Assembly (NCBI RefSeq): GCF_050389775.1
Contig: NZ_CP177144.1
Span: 4,340,001-4,404,000 of the forward strand
DNA: 64,000 nucleotides
Reading direction: 5' to 3'
DNA from: Marinibacterium sp050389775
GTDB taxonomy: Bacteria; Pseudomonadota; Alphaproteobacteria; Rhodobacterales; Rhodobacteraceae
The notes beneath the pieces were generated by a model, which saw only the letters and a list, made by a program, of their open reading frames with translations, was not told the origin of the DNA and made no database searches. How positions within the stretch are numbered: position 1 is the first letter of the stretch; every line of letters starts with the position of its first letter. A program made the translations under genes and the position numbers. Below are positions 36,232 through 44,095 of this stretch, piece by piece.

Positions 36232-39200
36232 ATGTCGAGCAAGATCACCAGCGCGGGTCATCCCGGCCCATACATCAAGAGCGATGTCATCCCGAAGGGG
36301 ATGAATGTGACCCAAGCCGCCAAGGTGATTGGCGTCGGACGGCCCGCCCTGTCGAACCTTCTGAACGGGAACGCAAGCCTTTCGAGTGAAATGGCCATGA
36401 AGCTCGAGAAAGCATTTGGCGTGAGCGCGAGTGAACTGCTTGCGATGCAGAGTGTTTTCGATGCCGGAATGAGTGCGGCGACGACAAACATGACCGCTGT
36501 AAGGAGCTTCGTGCCGCCGTTTGCTGCCCCGAAGGCAAATGACATCGAGCAGTGGGCAAACAATTTGGATTCACGCTCCAAGTTGGCGGCGTTGTTGAGG
36601 ATGCTAGTTCACTCGACCGGTGACGGTCTTCAGAAAGTGGACTTCCCCGCTCATGACGACTCCCAGCGTCCCGGCTGGGACGGAGAGGTCGAGACGCTGA
36701 CAGGTAATCCGTGGGTACCTACTGGCGCGTCCGGCTGGGAGTTCGGAACAAACCGGAATATCAAAGAGAAAGCGGACGGCGACTTTTCAAAGAGCGTGAA
36801 AGCAATCTCTAAAACCGAAAGACTTAAGACGACATTTGTCTTTGTCACGCCCCGGCGTTGGCCAGGAAAGGATGCGTGGAAAACAGCACAGCTGGCCAAA
36901 AAACAATGGAAAGATGTTGTCGTCTTGGACTCCAGCGATCTTGAGCAATGGATGGAACAGTCCATTCCTGCTCAGGTTTGGTTTGCCAACGAAAGCGGCA
37001 AAGACTTTCGTGGCACGAAGTCACTGGAACGCTGTTGGGTGAAGTGGAATGCTGACTGCGATCCAGCCTTCACAACACAGATTTTCGACGAAGCGTCAAT
37101 TATCGCCGGTAAGAAGCTCCTTACACATTTGAGAGGGGCGGATCGAACGCTTCGGATCGCGACAGACTCGGTACTCGAAGGTCTTGCGTTCGTTTACGCA
37201 ATGTTGAGCGGAGACGACCCTGAGCTTTCAGCGATACGCGACCGCGCTGTTGTCTTCTCCGAAACCGGGCCAATCACTGAACTCGCCAACAAGTCATCCC
37301 GCTTCATACCGATCGTTACGAACCGCGAAACCGAGGTAGAACTGGCCGAGACGGGAACCCGCCTTGGTGGAATATCAATCGTGCCGCGCACGATGGTACA
37401 GAGCGAGGCGGATATTGTTCTTGATACGCTCAGCGGCGAAGCATTCCGCAAAGGCCTCGAAACGATGGGGCTGGGTGGCGATGCGATAGAACGCCTCAAG
37501 GACGAGTCGGGGCGGTCTCTCACTGTGCTGCGCCGCCGCCTAGCACGAGACCAGGCAATCAAGTCACCGGCATGGAGCGCTGACAAGGCGCTTGCGCGCT
37601 CAGTGTTTCCTTTCATGCTGGCAGGTGCATGGAAGAATGACAACGAAGCTGACCGAATTGTCCTTTGCCATTTGATGGGTGAGGACAGATATGCGGAGGT
37701 CGAGAGGGAATTCGGCGATCTTCTTCCAATCGAGAGTTCGCCCGTCTGGTCGATAGGTTCCTTCCGAGGGGTCGTGTCCAAGATTGACGCCCTCTACGCG
37801 GTCCATCAATGGGTGACGACGGAGGATCTTGAGCGCTTCTATCAGGCTGCTGACCTTGTGCTTTCGGAGCCCGATCCTTCACTCGACCTTCCAGAAGGTG
37901 AACGCTGGGCGGCCAGTATCCATGGCAAGACCCGCGACATCTCTTCTGCGCTGCGAGAAGGCATCGCCGATAGCTTGGTTATTCTGGCGATGCACGGCAA
38001 CGGGCTCTTCAGGAGCAAGCTGGGGGTGGATACGCAATCTCAGGCCACGCTACTGGTGAGAAAGCTCTTCGCTAGCATGGACGGCGAGACAATGGAGTCT
38101 CAATCCGATGAATTCCAGCGGTATGCTGAGGCCGCGCCCGAAGAGTTCCTGGGCATTATTGAGCGGGACTTGGCCAGAAATGATCCGAGCACACAGGTCT
38201 TGATGCGCCCGGTCGGTGACCCCCTGTTTTCCAGAAATCCTAGAGTTGGCCTGCTGTGGGCACTGGATTTGTTGGCATGGTCGCCGGAATACCTCCAGCG
38301 TGTCGTGGATGTGCTTGCAAAGCTTTGCGAACTAGAGCCTGAGGATCGTAGCGGCAACAGTGCGAAGCAAAGCCTGCTTTCGATCTTCCGTAGCTGGATG
38401 CCCCAAACCTCCGCCAACGTAGAGCAGCGGATTGCAGCCCTTGATCAGTTGGTGAAGCACTTTCCCGAAGTCGGATGGGCGGTTGCGAGGGACCAGTATG
38501 ACACACGGTCGCGGACCGGCGACTACAGCGTCAAGCCGAAATGGAGGGACTATGCCTTTGGTAGCGGCGAAGTGGTGACCAACGGAGAGCGCTGGAAATT
38601 TGAAGAACACTGCCTTGAAGTAGCCCTTTCTTGGACGCCAATGACAAGAGAGAAGCTTGCGGATTTGGTGGATAGCCTGGAGGGTTTTGGAGACGAGTAT
38701 CGCGCGCGCGTGTGGGATCGCGTGGTGGACTGGGCAAAAGCGGCCACCGACGAGGATCGGGCTTGGTTAAGGGAGCAAATCCGCGTGGGTGTTAGCAGGA
38801 GTGCCCGCCGCCTGAGCAAGAAGGGAGCGCCGAAGACGGCCACGCAAGCCAAGGTAAACAAGGCCCGCGATATCTATGACGAGTTGGAGCCTAGCGATAT
38901 CGTCTGGAAGCACGCATGGCTGTTCAAGAATTCATGGGTAGAGAGTTCGTGGGAAGATATCCACGACGATGAGTACGACTTCGAGGCACGAGACGTGCGC
39001 ATCGCCAACCAACGAAAGGCGGGCGTCGAAGCTGTGTTGGCGCAGGAAGGTGTTTCTGGTGCCGTGCGCCTTGCTCTTTCTGGGAATGCTTCGCACCTAG
39101 TGGGTAACAACCTCGCGCAGATCATGAACTCCGAGGCGGATCAGCTCGCCTTCATCCGGCGCATCGTTGGCGATCCCGAGTTCCTGACTTCGACCAAGCT

Positions 39201-40308
39201 ACAGTTCCTGCTGGACGGCTTCTTTTTCTCGTTGGGTGGCAAGAACGCGGTTGGCTTTATCAACGGATTGCGCGGCGAACTGACTGATGATCAACTGGTG
39301 CGCCTCTTCTGCCTTTGCCGGTTTGGGCGGACAGTTTGGGAGGCTGTGGAGGCTTCAAGCAGCGCAGTGTCCGAAGGGTACTGGAAGACTGTGCCCGCAC
39401 ACTGGGCGAGGCAGACAGAAGATGAGCTACGCTACGCTGTAACAAAACTAATTGAAGCCCGACGCGGCCTAACGGCGCTGAAATTTGTCCATCTGGACCT
39501 GAAAAGCATCGAGTCCGAGCAGCTCTACGAAATCCTGCAGGCTCTTCCCCGAAGCGACGAAGCTGAGCGAGGAGCATCCTCGATGGATCGACACTCCATT
39601 GAGGAGGTGTTCAAGATCCTCAATTCGCGCGGCACAATTGGCCGCGAGAGGATGGCTGGTCTGGAGTTCCTGTATCTGGAGGTCTTCAGGTTCGATAGAG
39701 GGAATATTCCTAACCTTGAGGCCGAAGTAAACGACAACCCGTCTCTCTTCTGCGAGGCCATTCGCATGGCCTACAGGGGCAAGAATGAACCCAGAGATGT
39801 GGAACCTAGTGATGAGCAGAAGACTGCAGCCAGAAACGCGAACACCTTTATTGATGCACTTTCTTCAGTACCTGGGGTCGATGAACACGGTGTCCTCCGG
39901 ACCGAAAAACTGAAGGAATGGATTATCGAGGCAAGGCGAATTAGTGAGCCGACAGGTCATCGCGCCATGCTTGACTATCGGATCGGGGAAATCCTCGCAC
40001 ACGCCCCTCTGGCAGAAGATGGGTCATGGCCTTGTGAGCCTGTGCGGGAGGCTGTCAATGATTTGTATAGCGTCGAGATTGAGCGCGGCATCACAATCGG
40101 GCGCTACAATGCGCGCGGTGCGACTTTGCGGGGGGAAGGCGGAGCGCAAGAGCGAGAGCTGGCGGAACAGTACGAGGGCTGGGCTAAAGCTTGCGAGTTC
40201 GAGCATCCACGCATGGCAAGAATCCTGCGTGAGATGGTTCGCAAGTACATCTCTGAAGCCGAGTGGCATGACAATGAAGCCATGATCCGCAGACGCATGC
40301 GTTACTAG
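36232..40308 (+). CDS. Giant HigA-type HTH fused to nuclease-like domain and long helical region; candidate defence protein
   Basis: 1358 residues from ATG 36232; ATG 36205 is an in-frame alternative. Residues about 8-75 form a HigA antitoxin-type XRE domain (ITSAGHPGPYIKSDVIPKGM, VIGVGRPALSNLLNGNASL). Residues about 100-260 carry GWDG (Asp150), WEFG (Glu170) and IKEKADGDF (Lys178/180), then TTFVFVTPRRWPGKDAW. This looks like a restriction-endonuclease-like domain known from large defence proteins. A segment TDSVLEGLAFVYAMLSGDD near residue 320 resembles a degenerate NTPase with no intact Walker A. The remaining 900 residues look helical. It is first in a three-gene plus-strand cassette of low G+C. 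The nuclease assignment is inference; no close named family is recognised. Confidence 0.75.
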   Translation: MSSKITSAGHPGPYIKSDVIPKGMNVTQAAKVIGVGRPALSNLLNGNASLSSEMAMKLEKAFGVSASELLAMQSVFDAGMSAATTNMTAVRSFVPPFAAPKANDIEQWANNLDSRSKLAALLRMLVHSTGDGLQKVDFPAHDDSQRPGWDGEVETLTGNPWVPTGASGWEFGTNRNIKEKADGDFSKSVKAISKTERLKTTFVFVTPRRWPGKDAWKTAQLAKKQWKDVVVLDSSDLEQWMEQSIPAQVWFANESGKDFRGTKSLERCWVKWNADCDPAFTTQIFDEASIIAGKKLLTHLRGADRTLRIATDSVLEGLAFVYAMLSGDDPELSAIRDRAVVFSETGPITELANKSSRFIPIVTNRETEVELAETGTRLGGISIVPRTMVQSEADIVLDTLSGEAFRKGLETMGLGGDAIERLKDESGRSLTVLRRRLARDQAIKSPAWSADKALARSVFPFMLAGAWKNDNEADRIVLCHLMGEDRYAEVEREFGDLLPIESSPVWSIGSFRGVVSKIDALYAVHQWVTTEDLERFYQAADLVLSEPDPSLDLPEGERWAASIHGKTRDISSALREGIADSLVILAMHGNGLFRSKLGVDTQSQATLLVRKLFASMDGETMESQSDEFQRYAEAAPEEFLGIIERDLARNDPSTQVLMRPVGDPLFSRNPRVGLLWALDLLAWSPEYLQRVVDVLAKLCELEPEDRSGNSAKQSLLSIFRSWMPQTSANVEQRIAALDQLVKHFPEVGWAVARDQYDTRSRTGDYSVKPKWRDYAFGSGEVVTNGERWKFEEHCLEVALSWTPMTREKLADLVDSLEGFGDEYRARVWDRVVDWAKAATDEDRAWLREQIRVGVSRSARRLSKKGAPKTATQAKVNKARDIYDELEPSDIVWKHAWLFKNSWVESSWEDIHDDEYDFEARDVRIANQRKAGVEAVLAQEGVSGAVRLALSGNASHLVGNNLAQIMNSEADQLAFIRRIVGDPEFLTSTKLQFLLDGFFFSLGGKNAVGFINGLRGELTDDQLVRLFCLCRFGRTVWEAVEASSSAVSEGYWKTVPAHWARQTEDELRYAVTKLIEARRGLTALKFVHLDLKSIESEQLYEILQALPRSDEAERGASSMDRHSIEEVFKILNSRGTIGRERMAGLEFLYLEVFRFDRGNIPNLEAEVNDNPSLFCEAIRMAYRGKNEPRDVEPSDEQKTAARNANTFIDALSSVPGVDEHGVLRTEKLKEWIIEARRISEPTGHRAMLDYRIGEILAHAPLAEDGSWPCEPVREAVNDLYSVEIERGITIGRYNARGATLRGEGGAQERELAEQYEGWAKACEFEHPRMARILREMVRKYISEAEWHDNEAMIRRRMRY

Positions 40309-40479
40309 CGGTCGACTGGAAATCGCGTTCTTAAGCGCGTGTGGGAGTGTAGCGGAGAGGACGAGCTTGCGATCACCGGTTTTGGATGACTTGGCGGCGC
40401 TTCTTGAGCGAGCTGAAAGGGCACTCCCTGCACCACCCTACGCGAACCAAAGCGGTTGAATTCAGGGAATAATCCCGTC

Positions 40480-40518
40480 AAAAAAGAAACACCAGGTGGG
40501 GGCTCGCCCGACCTGGTG
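40480..40518 (-). terminator. Intrinsic terminator facing the minus strand
   Basis: Arms CACCAGGT (40490-40497) and ACCTGGTG (40511-40518) enclose a GC-rich loop. On the minus strand the hairpin is followed by TTTCTTTTTT. No minus-strand gene to the right is obvious before 42463, so it may guard the large gene from antisense readthrough, or end a small RNA. Confidence 0.5.
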
Positions 40519-40597
40519 CTCTAATCTGATGTCGACGGCGCGTAGCAAGTGCCAGTGGGGCCAGTTCGACTGCTCTGGAAGGGTATGTATCGCCGCG

Positions 40598-41668
40598 ATG
40601 GCCGAGAGTCAAGTTCCATACCCGTACGATGCGGCAACGATCGCTTCACTCAAGGCGTCGCTTTCAGAGCCAAGATTCGCAACCTACCTCGCGAAAGCCA
40701 GTGGCAATGAGGCTTTCGCGTTCGCGCTGTACCTCTACAACGCAAGGCTTGCGAAATCGTTCCTTTTCCCGCTTAGCGTGGCGGAAGTGACCCTGCGCAA
40801 TGCCGTGGATGGCGTCCTACTGCAGCTTTTTGGGGCAGCTTGGCATCAGGATGCCAACTTTCGCGATACAGTTCTGACGCCAGAAAGTCTCAGCGCCTTG
40901 GACAAGGCAATGAAACGAGCTCGGTCAGTCGAGCGCGGCAAGGTGATCGCGGAGCTTACCTTTGATTTCTGGTCAAACCTGTTTCGCAATGAATACGCAG
41001 TTCTTTGGCGAACTAAGGCCAATGTCGCGTTTCCGGGCCTTGCCCACGGTGAGGGGCGGCATGAAATCCAGTCGCTTGTGAGAGAGATCAACCGCCTGAG
41101 AAACAGGGTCGCGCATCATGAGCCAATTCTGGATATGAACGTCCCTGATCTGCATTCGAAAATCATTAAACTGGTGGAGCTTCGGAGCAAAGTCACGGCC
41201 GACTGGATGCGGCATCACTCAACCGTGAGTGTCGTGATGCGAACCCGGCCAAATCTGGCAGGGTCCGCACCCGTCACCTTGGCGAGTAAAGCGGATCAAC
41301 GGTTCGAAATCGTTGAACTTGCCTCCACGCTGGTCAGATTGGCAGGGGAAGAGGCGCAAACATGCGCAGCATTCGTTTGCATCGATGAAGGCGTTGTTGT
41401 CGGTGCAGTCACGCACCAGCAACTAGCTCATTATATAGCTACCAAAGCCTTAGAAATGGATGGCATGATCGACTTAAGGGACCACACTGTTTCAGACATC
41501 CTGAATAATCCAGCAGTCGCGGATGGCTTTAGGGCAGTGCTGGCAGGATCGTCGTTCTTTGATGCCGTAAAAATACTGAAAGAACCAAAGACGCGCGTCG
41601 TCGTGGCCGTGGACCCTGATGATGGAGCGCCGGTTGGAGTGGTACTGCGTGCCCACAGGCGATACTGA
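40598..41668 (+). CDS. HEPN-domain Abi-like protein with C-terminal CBS-like region
   Basis: 356 residues from ATG 40598. The N-terminal 230 residues follow the Abi-like HEPN pattern: RFATYLAKASGNEAFAFALY, YNARLAKSFLFPLSVAEVTL, AELTFDFWSNLF and the ribonuclease motif RLRNRVAHHEPI (R168-x4-H173). The C-terminal part, about residues 240-356, looks like a pair of CBS repeats (CAAFVCIDEGVVVGAVTH, VVVAVDPDDGAPVGVVL), which bind adenosyl ligands. This suggests an abortive-infection RNase gated by a nucleotide signal. It follows the giant gene by 289 bases on the same strand. The HEPN call is firm; ligand gating is inferred. Confidence 0.78.
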   Translation: MAESQVPYPYDAATIASLKASLSEPRFATYLAKASGNEAFAFALYLYNARLAKSFLFPLSVAEVTLRNAVDGVLLQLFGAAWHQDANFRDTVLTPESLSALDKAMKRARSVERGKVIAELTFDFWSNLFRNEYAVLWRTKANVAFPGLAHGEGRHEIQSLVREINRLRNRVAHHEPILDMNVPDLHSKIIKLVELRSKVTADWMRHHSTVSVVMRTRPNLAGSAPVTLASKADQRFEIVELASTLVRLAGEEAQTCAAFVCIDEGVVVGAVTHQQLAHYIATKALEMDGMIDLRDHTVSDILNNPAVADGFRAVLAGSSFFDAVKILKEPKTRVVVAVDPDDGAPVGVVLRAHRRY

Positions 41669-41778
41669 CTGCCAAGCTGCCGAAGCTACCCTTTATTGAA
41701 AGCATCTCACATTAAATAGTTATTTATTTGTTCCCGCCCGAACCTTAAAGTTTTGGACGAGGCCAGACAGGAAAAACG

Positions 41779-42378
41779 ATGAAGATCAGGGTTAGTCAGT
41801 TCGTCGATTTCGCGTACGGCGACAAGCGCAAAGACAGGGCGAAAGTCAGAAGCATAATCGACGAGCTCGATTTGCCATATGATCCGGCCAAGGATCGCTA
41901 CAAGCAGTTTCGGGAAGCTTTGGTATCTTTCGAAGATCAAAAAATTTCGAATAAAGAATTTTTAAACCTTCACTCCAAAGTGTCGGCAAACAAGGCTTCT
42001 GGATATAAGATTTTATGCCAAAATTACCTAGATTTGAAAGAGGATCACGCGCTCATTTGGCAGGGGCGCAGCCCTGTCGAAGCGGAGATTTCTGGCCTAC
42101 ATATCGCAACGGCCTGGTACTTGCGTACAGAAGCAAACAATCAGAGACGCATCATTTTCCTACATTTTGGAAAAGAACAGCTGCCACGAAAGAAGGAGCG
42201 GGGCCTTCTAACTATACTGAGGTTGGCTAAACCAGATTCGGCAGGAGTCGGCATCCTGAACATCCAGCCGGGGACGCTGATAACTGCGACACGGCTAGAC
42301 CAGAGCGAGGCCGACTACCTACACAAGCGGGCTGAAAAGTTTGTAGCACTCGCCAAGGACATTAACGCAGGCGACTAA
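41779..42378 (+). CDS. Hypothetical protein, third gene of the island cassette
   Basis: 199 residues from ATG 41779 (AGGAAA upstream). It is basic and lysine-rich, with an N-terminal helical region (DKRKDRAKVRSIIDELDLPY) and a beta-rich C-terminal half (GLHIATAWYLRTEANNQRRI, VGILNIQPGTLITATRLDQS). No signal peptide, membrane span or known motif is seen. Low G+C matches the two preceding genes and sets all three apart from the mobilization genes. It may be a third cassette component or a separate cargo gene. Confidence 0.65.
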   Translation: MKIRVSQFVDFAYGDKRKDRAKVRSIIDELDLPYDPAKDRYKQFREALVSFEDQKISNKEFLNLHSKVSANKASGYKILCQNYLDLKEDHALIWQGRSPVEAEISGLHIATAWYLRTEANNQRRIIFLHFGKEQLPRKKERGLLTILRLAKPDSAGVGILNIQPGTLITATRLDQSEADYLHKRAEKFVALAKDINAGD

Positions 42379-42406
42379 CGGGATAGATCGCCGCTGAAAT
42401 GCTCAC

Positions 42407-42443
42407 GCGCTGCGGCAAAGTATTGCATCCTTAGCCGCAGCGC
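42407..42443. terminator. Hairpin between converging genes
   Basis: Perfect 10-bp arms GCGCTGCGGC and GCCGCAGCGC around a 17-base loop, placed between the plus-strand unknown gene and the minus-strand VirB6 gene. There is no clear T-run on either side. Confidence 0.5.
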
Positions 42444-42462
42444 AGTTGTCAGCGTCGAACCA

Positions 42463-43524
42463 TCACCGTTTCTTCGTCTCGTCCGCACTGAGGCGCTCCG
42501 CGCGGTCCATCATGCGTTGCATCTTGGCCCCTGTACCGGTTGAGGGGCGGTGATCTGTTGCGGCGGCTGAGGAACGGGTCGCGTCCGCTCCTGGCTTCAA
42601 CCTCCGGCTTGCATCGCTCTTTGCGTTCGGGGACATTCGGTTCGGTTGAATCGGGCGGGATTGCGGCATCATTCGCCGGACACTGCCACCAACGGTTGCA
42701 GCCGCCCAGCCTGCCTGCAAGTTGCCCGATATCATCGGCACGATGAACGGGATCGCCACGACCATCACAAGGGAAAGTATGACTACAGCCAAAAAGGGAA
42801 GCGTCGCTCCAACCTGCTTGACAGAATCCGGCGATCCGATCTGGCCGACCAGCTGGCTCACCAGGCCGAAGACCATCGAGAAAACGCCAGCCATCACGAC
42901 AGGGTAAAGTGCAAAACTCGCCAGTGAAGACACCCATCGGTGGAAATAGTCCTTCGTCACCGGGAACATCGAGCAGAGGATCATGATGGGCGCGATACCT
43001 ATCAGGAATGTCATCATCATCTTTGCCAGGACGAGAACAGCGCCGGCCGCCCCGCCGATGACAGCCAGAAGAGCCATGAAGAAGACTCCCATCACAGCCT
43101 TACTGACCGCCCCCATATGCGATGTGGCCGAGTTGCCGTATTCGGCCAGTCTGTCGAGCTGAAGGTCAAAACGAAGGGCGAAATATCTGGGTCCCGCGAG
43201 GTCTACCCCGATTGCCGAGCCGACCAAGCGCCCAGCCAGTTCGTCGAGGCCGTCGATGATATGACCGCTGACGAAGTTAAAATTTGCCCAATTGAACGCG
43301 AATGTGTTGATCAAAGCGATCTTGAATGACAAGACCAGCAGCTCTTTCCCGTCCATGGGGCGGATTTGCCATGCCATATTGATAAACAAAACGATCATCG
43401 CGAGAGTCGCAGCCCCGACAACTATCGTGCCGGAGACCTCCGCGACCGCCGCGAACTGCGAGGTAGCCACTTTCTCGAGACCCTCGTCTGCGGCTGATAC
43501 GATAAAGTTAACGATACCCATCAC
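42463..43524 (-). CDS. VirB6/TrbL-type type IV secretion inner-membrane protein
   Basis: 353 residues with an N-terminal periplasmic segment, five or six hydrophobic stretches (for example GTIVVGAATLAMIVLFINMA, FFMALLAVIGGAAGAVLVLA, PFLAVVILSLVMVVAIPFIV) and a hydrophilic basic tail of about 70 residues after residue 285. PMDGKELLVLSFKIALINTF is typical of VirB6. It is the only recognisable channel component in the island. It overlaps the preceding small gene as ATGA. It might modify or feed a helper secretion channel. Confidence 0.83.
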   Translation of the reverse strand: MMGIVNFIVSAADEGLEKVATSQFAAVAEVSGTIVVGAATLAMIVLFINMAWQIRPMDGKELLVLSFKIALINTFAFNWANFNFVSGHIIDGLDELAGRLVGSAIGVDLAGPRYFALRFDLQLDRLAEYGNSATSHMGAVSKAVMGVFFMALLAVIGGAAGAVLVLAKMMMTFLIGIAPIMILCSMFPVTKDYFHRWVSSLASFALYPVVMAGVFSMVFGLVSQLVGQIGSPDSVKQVGATLPFLAVVILSLVMVVAIPFIVPMISGNLQAGWAAATVGGSVRRMMPQSRPIQPNRMSPNAKSDASRRLKPGADATRSSAAATDHRPSTGTGAKMQRMMDRAERLSADETKKR

Positions 43525-43931
43525 TCAGCCTCCTGGCACTGGGTGCGCAACCGATCCCGAAGGTCGGAAATGACAGGGAAATACTCTTCCGCCGACCATG
43601 TGATGTGCAGGCTGTCGGTGCCGGTCGGGGCGGCAAAACCCAGTTCCGCGTACTCATCCTCGATGATCGCCCAGTCGGGCCATAGTGTCTCGCAATCGCA
43701 AGAACCGGCCTTCAGCGCCATCTGATGCCGCTTCAAGCTATAGAGGTCGTCCGCCGCCACCGAGCGCCATGCGTCTCGAAACGACCGGAAGGTCAGATGT
43801 TCCGGTCGCGGGCGGATCGCGCAACCGTAGCGGTCGGTCTCTGCGGGTTGGATGGAATTGCTCAACTTGATCTGGTCCGCCATCACCGGAGCGGTAGTCA
43901 AAGCCAGAAATAGGATAGCTCGATAAATCAT
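43521..43931 (-). CDS. Small exported protein paired with VirB6
   Basis: 136 residues with a signal peptide (MIYRAILFLALTTAPVMA, cleavage before DQ), followed by a soluble domain with three Cys residues (RYGCAIRPRPEHL, GSCDCETLWPDWA). It overlaps the VirB6 start. It occupies the position of VirB5 or VirB7-like accessory genes but matches neither clearly. A periplasmic partner of VirB6 is the best inference. Confidence 0.65.
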   Translation of the reverse strand: MIYRAILFLALTTAPVMADQIKLSNSIQPAETDRYGCAIRPRPEHLTFRSFRDAWRSVAADDLYSLKRHQMALKAGSCDCETLWPDWAIIEDEYAELGFAAPTGTDSLHITWSAEEYFPVISDLRDRLRTQCQEAE

Positions 43932-43946
43932 GCGGTTACTCCCGTC

Positions 43947-44073
43947 GTTTGTTCGGTGTTGCGTGTCGCCTGTCGCTTGTCCGGTGTCGTCTGTTGCGTG
44001 TTGACTGTCCGGTGTTGAGTGACCACGGTCGCGTGTCGCGTGTCGCGTGTCGCTTGTTCAGTGTTGCGTGTCC
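43947..44073. repeat. Short degenerate repeat rich in GTGTCGC and GTGTTGCGTG
   Basis: Variants of TTGTTCGGTGTTGCGTGTCG occur at about 43949, 43978 and 44053, and GTGTCGC is repeated three times in a row near 44033-44053. It lies between the relaxase stop and the VirB6 unit, where I see no gene. Confidence 0.6.
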
Positions 44074-44095
44074 GGGGGAGAGCTGGATTTGCTCC

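Noticed and set aside
36232..40308. PGKDAWKT considered as a Walker A motif in the giant protein
   Set aside because: It lacks the GxxxxGK[ST] spacing; no intact P-loop was found.
43947..44073. CRISPR-like repeat
   Set aside because: Units are short, imperfect and have no regular spacers; no cas genes are near.
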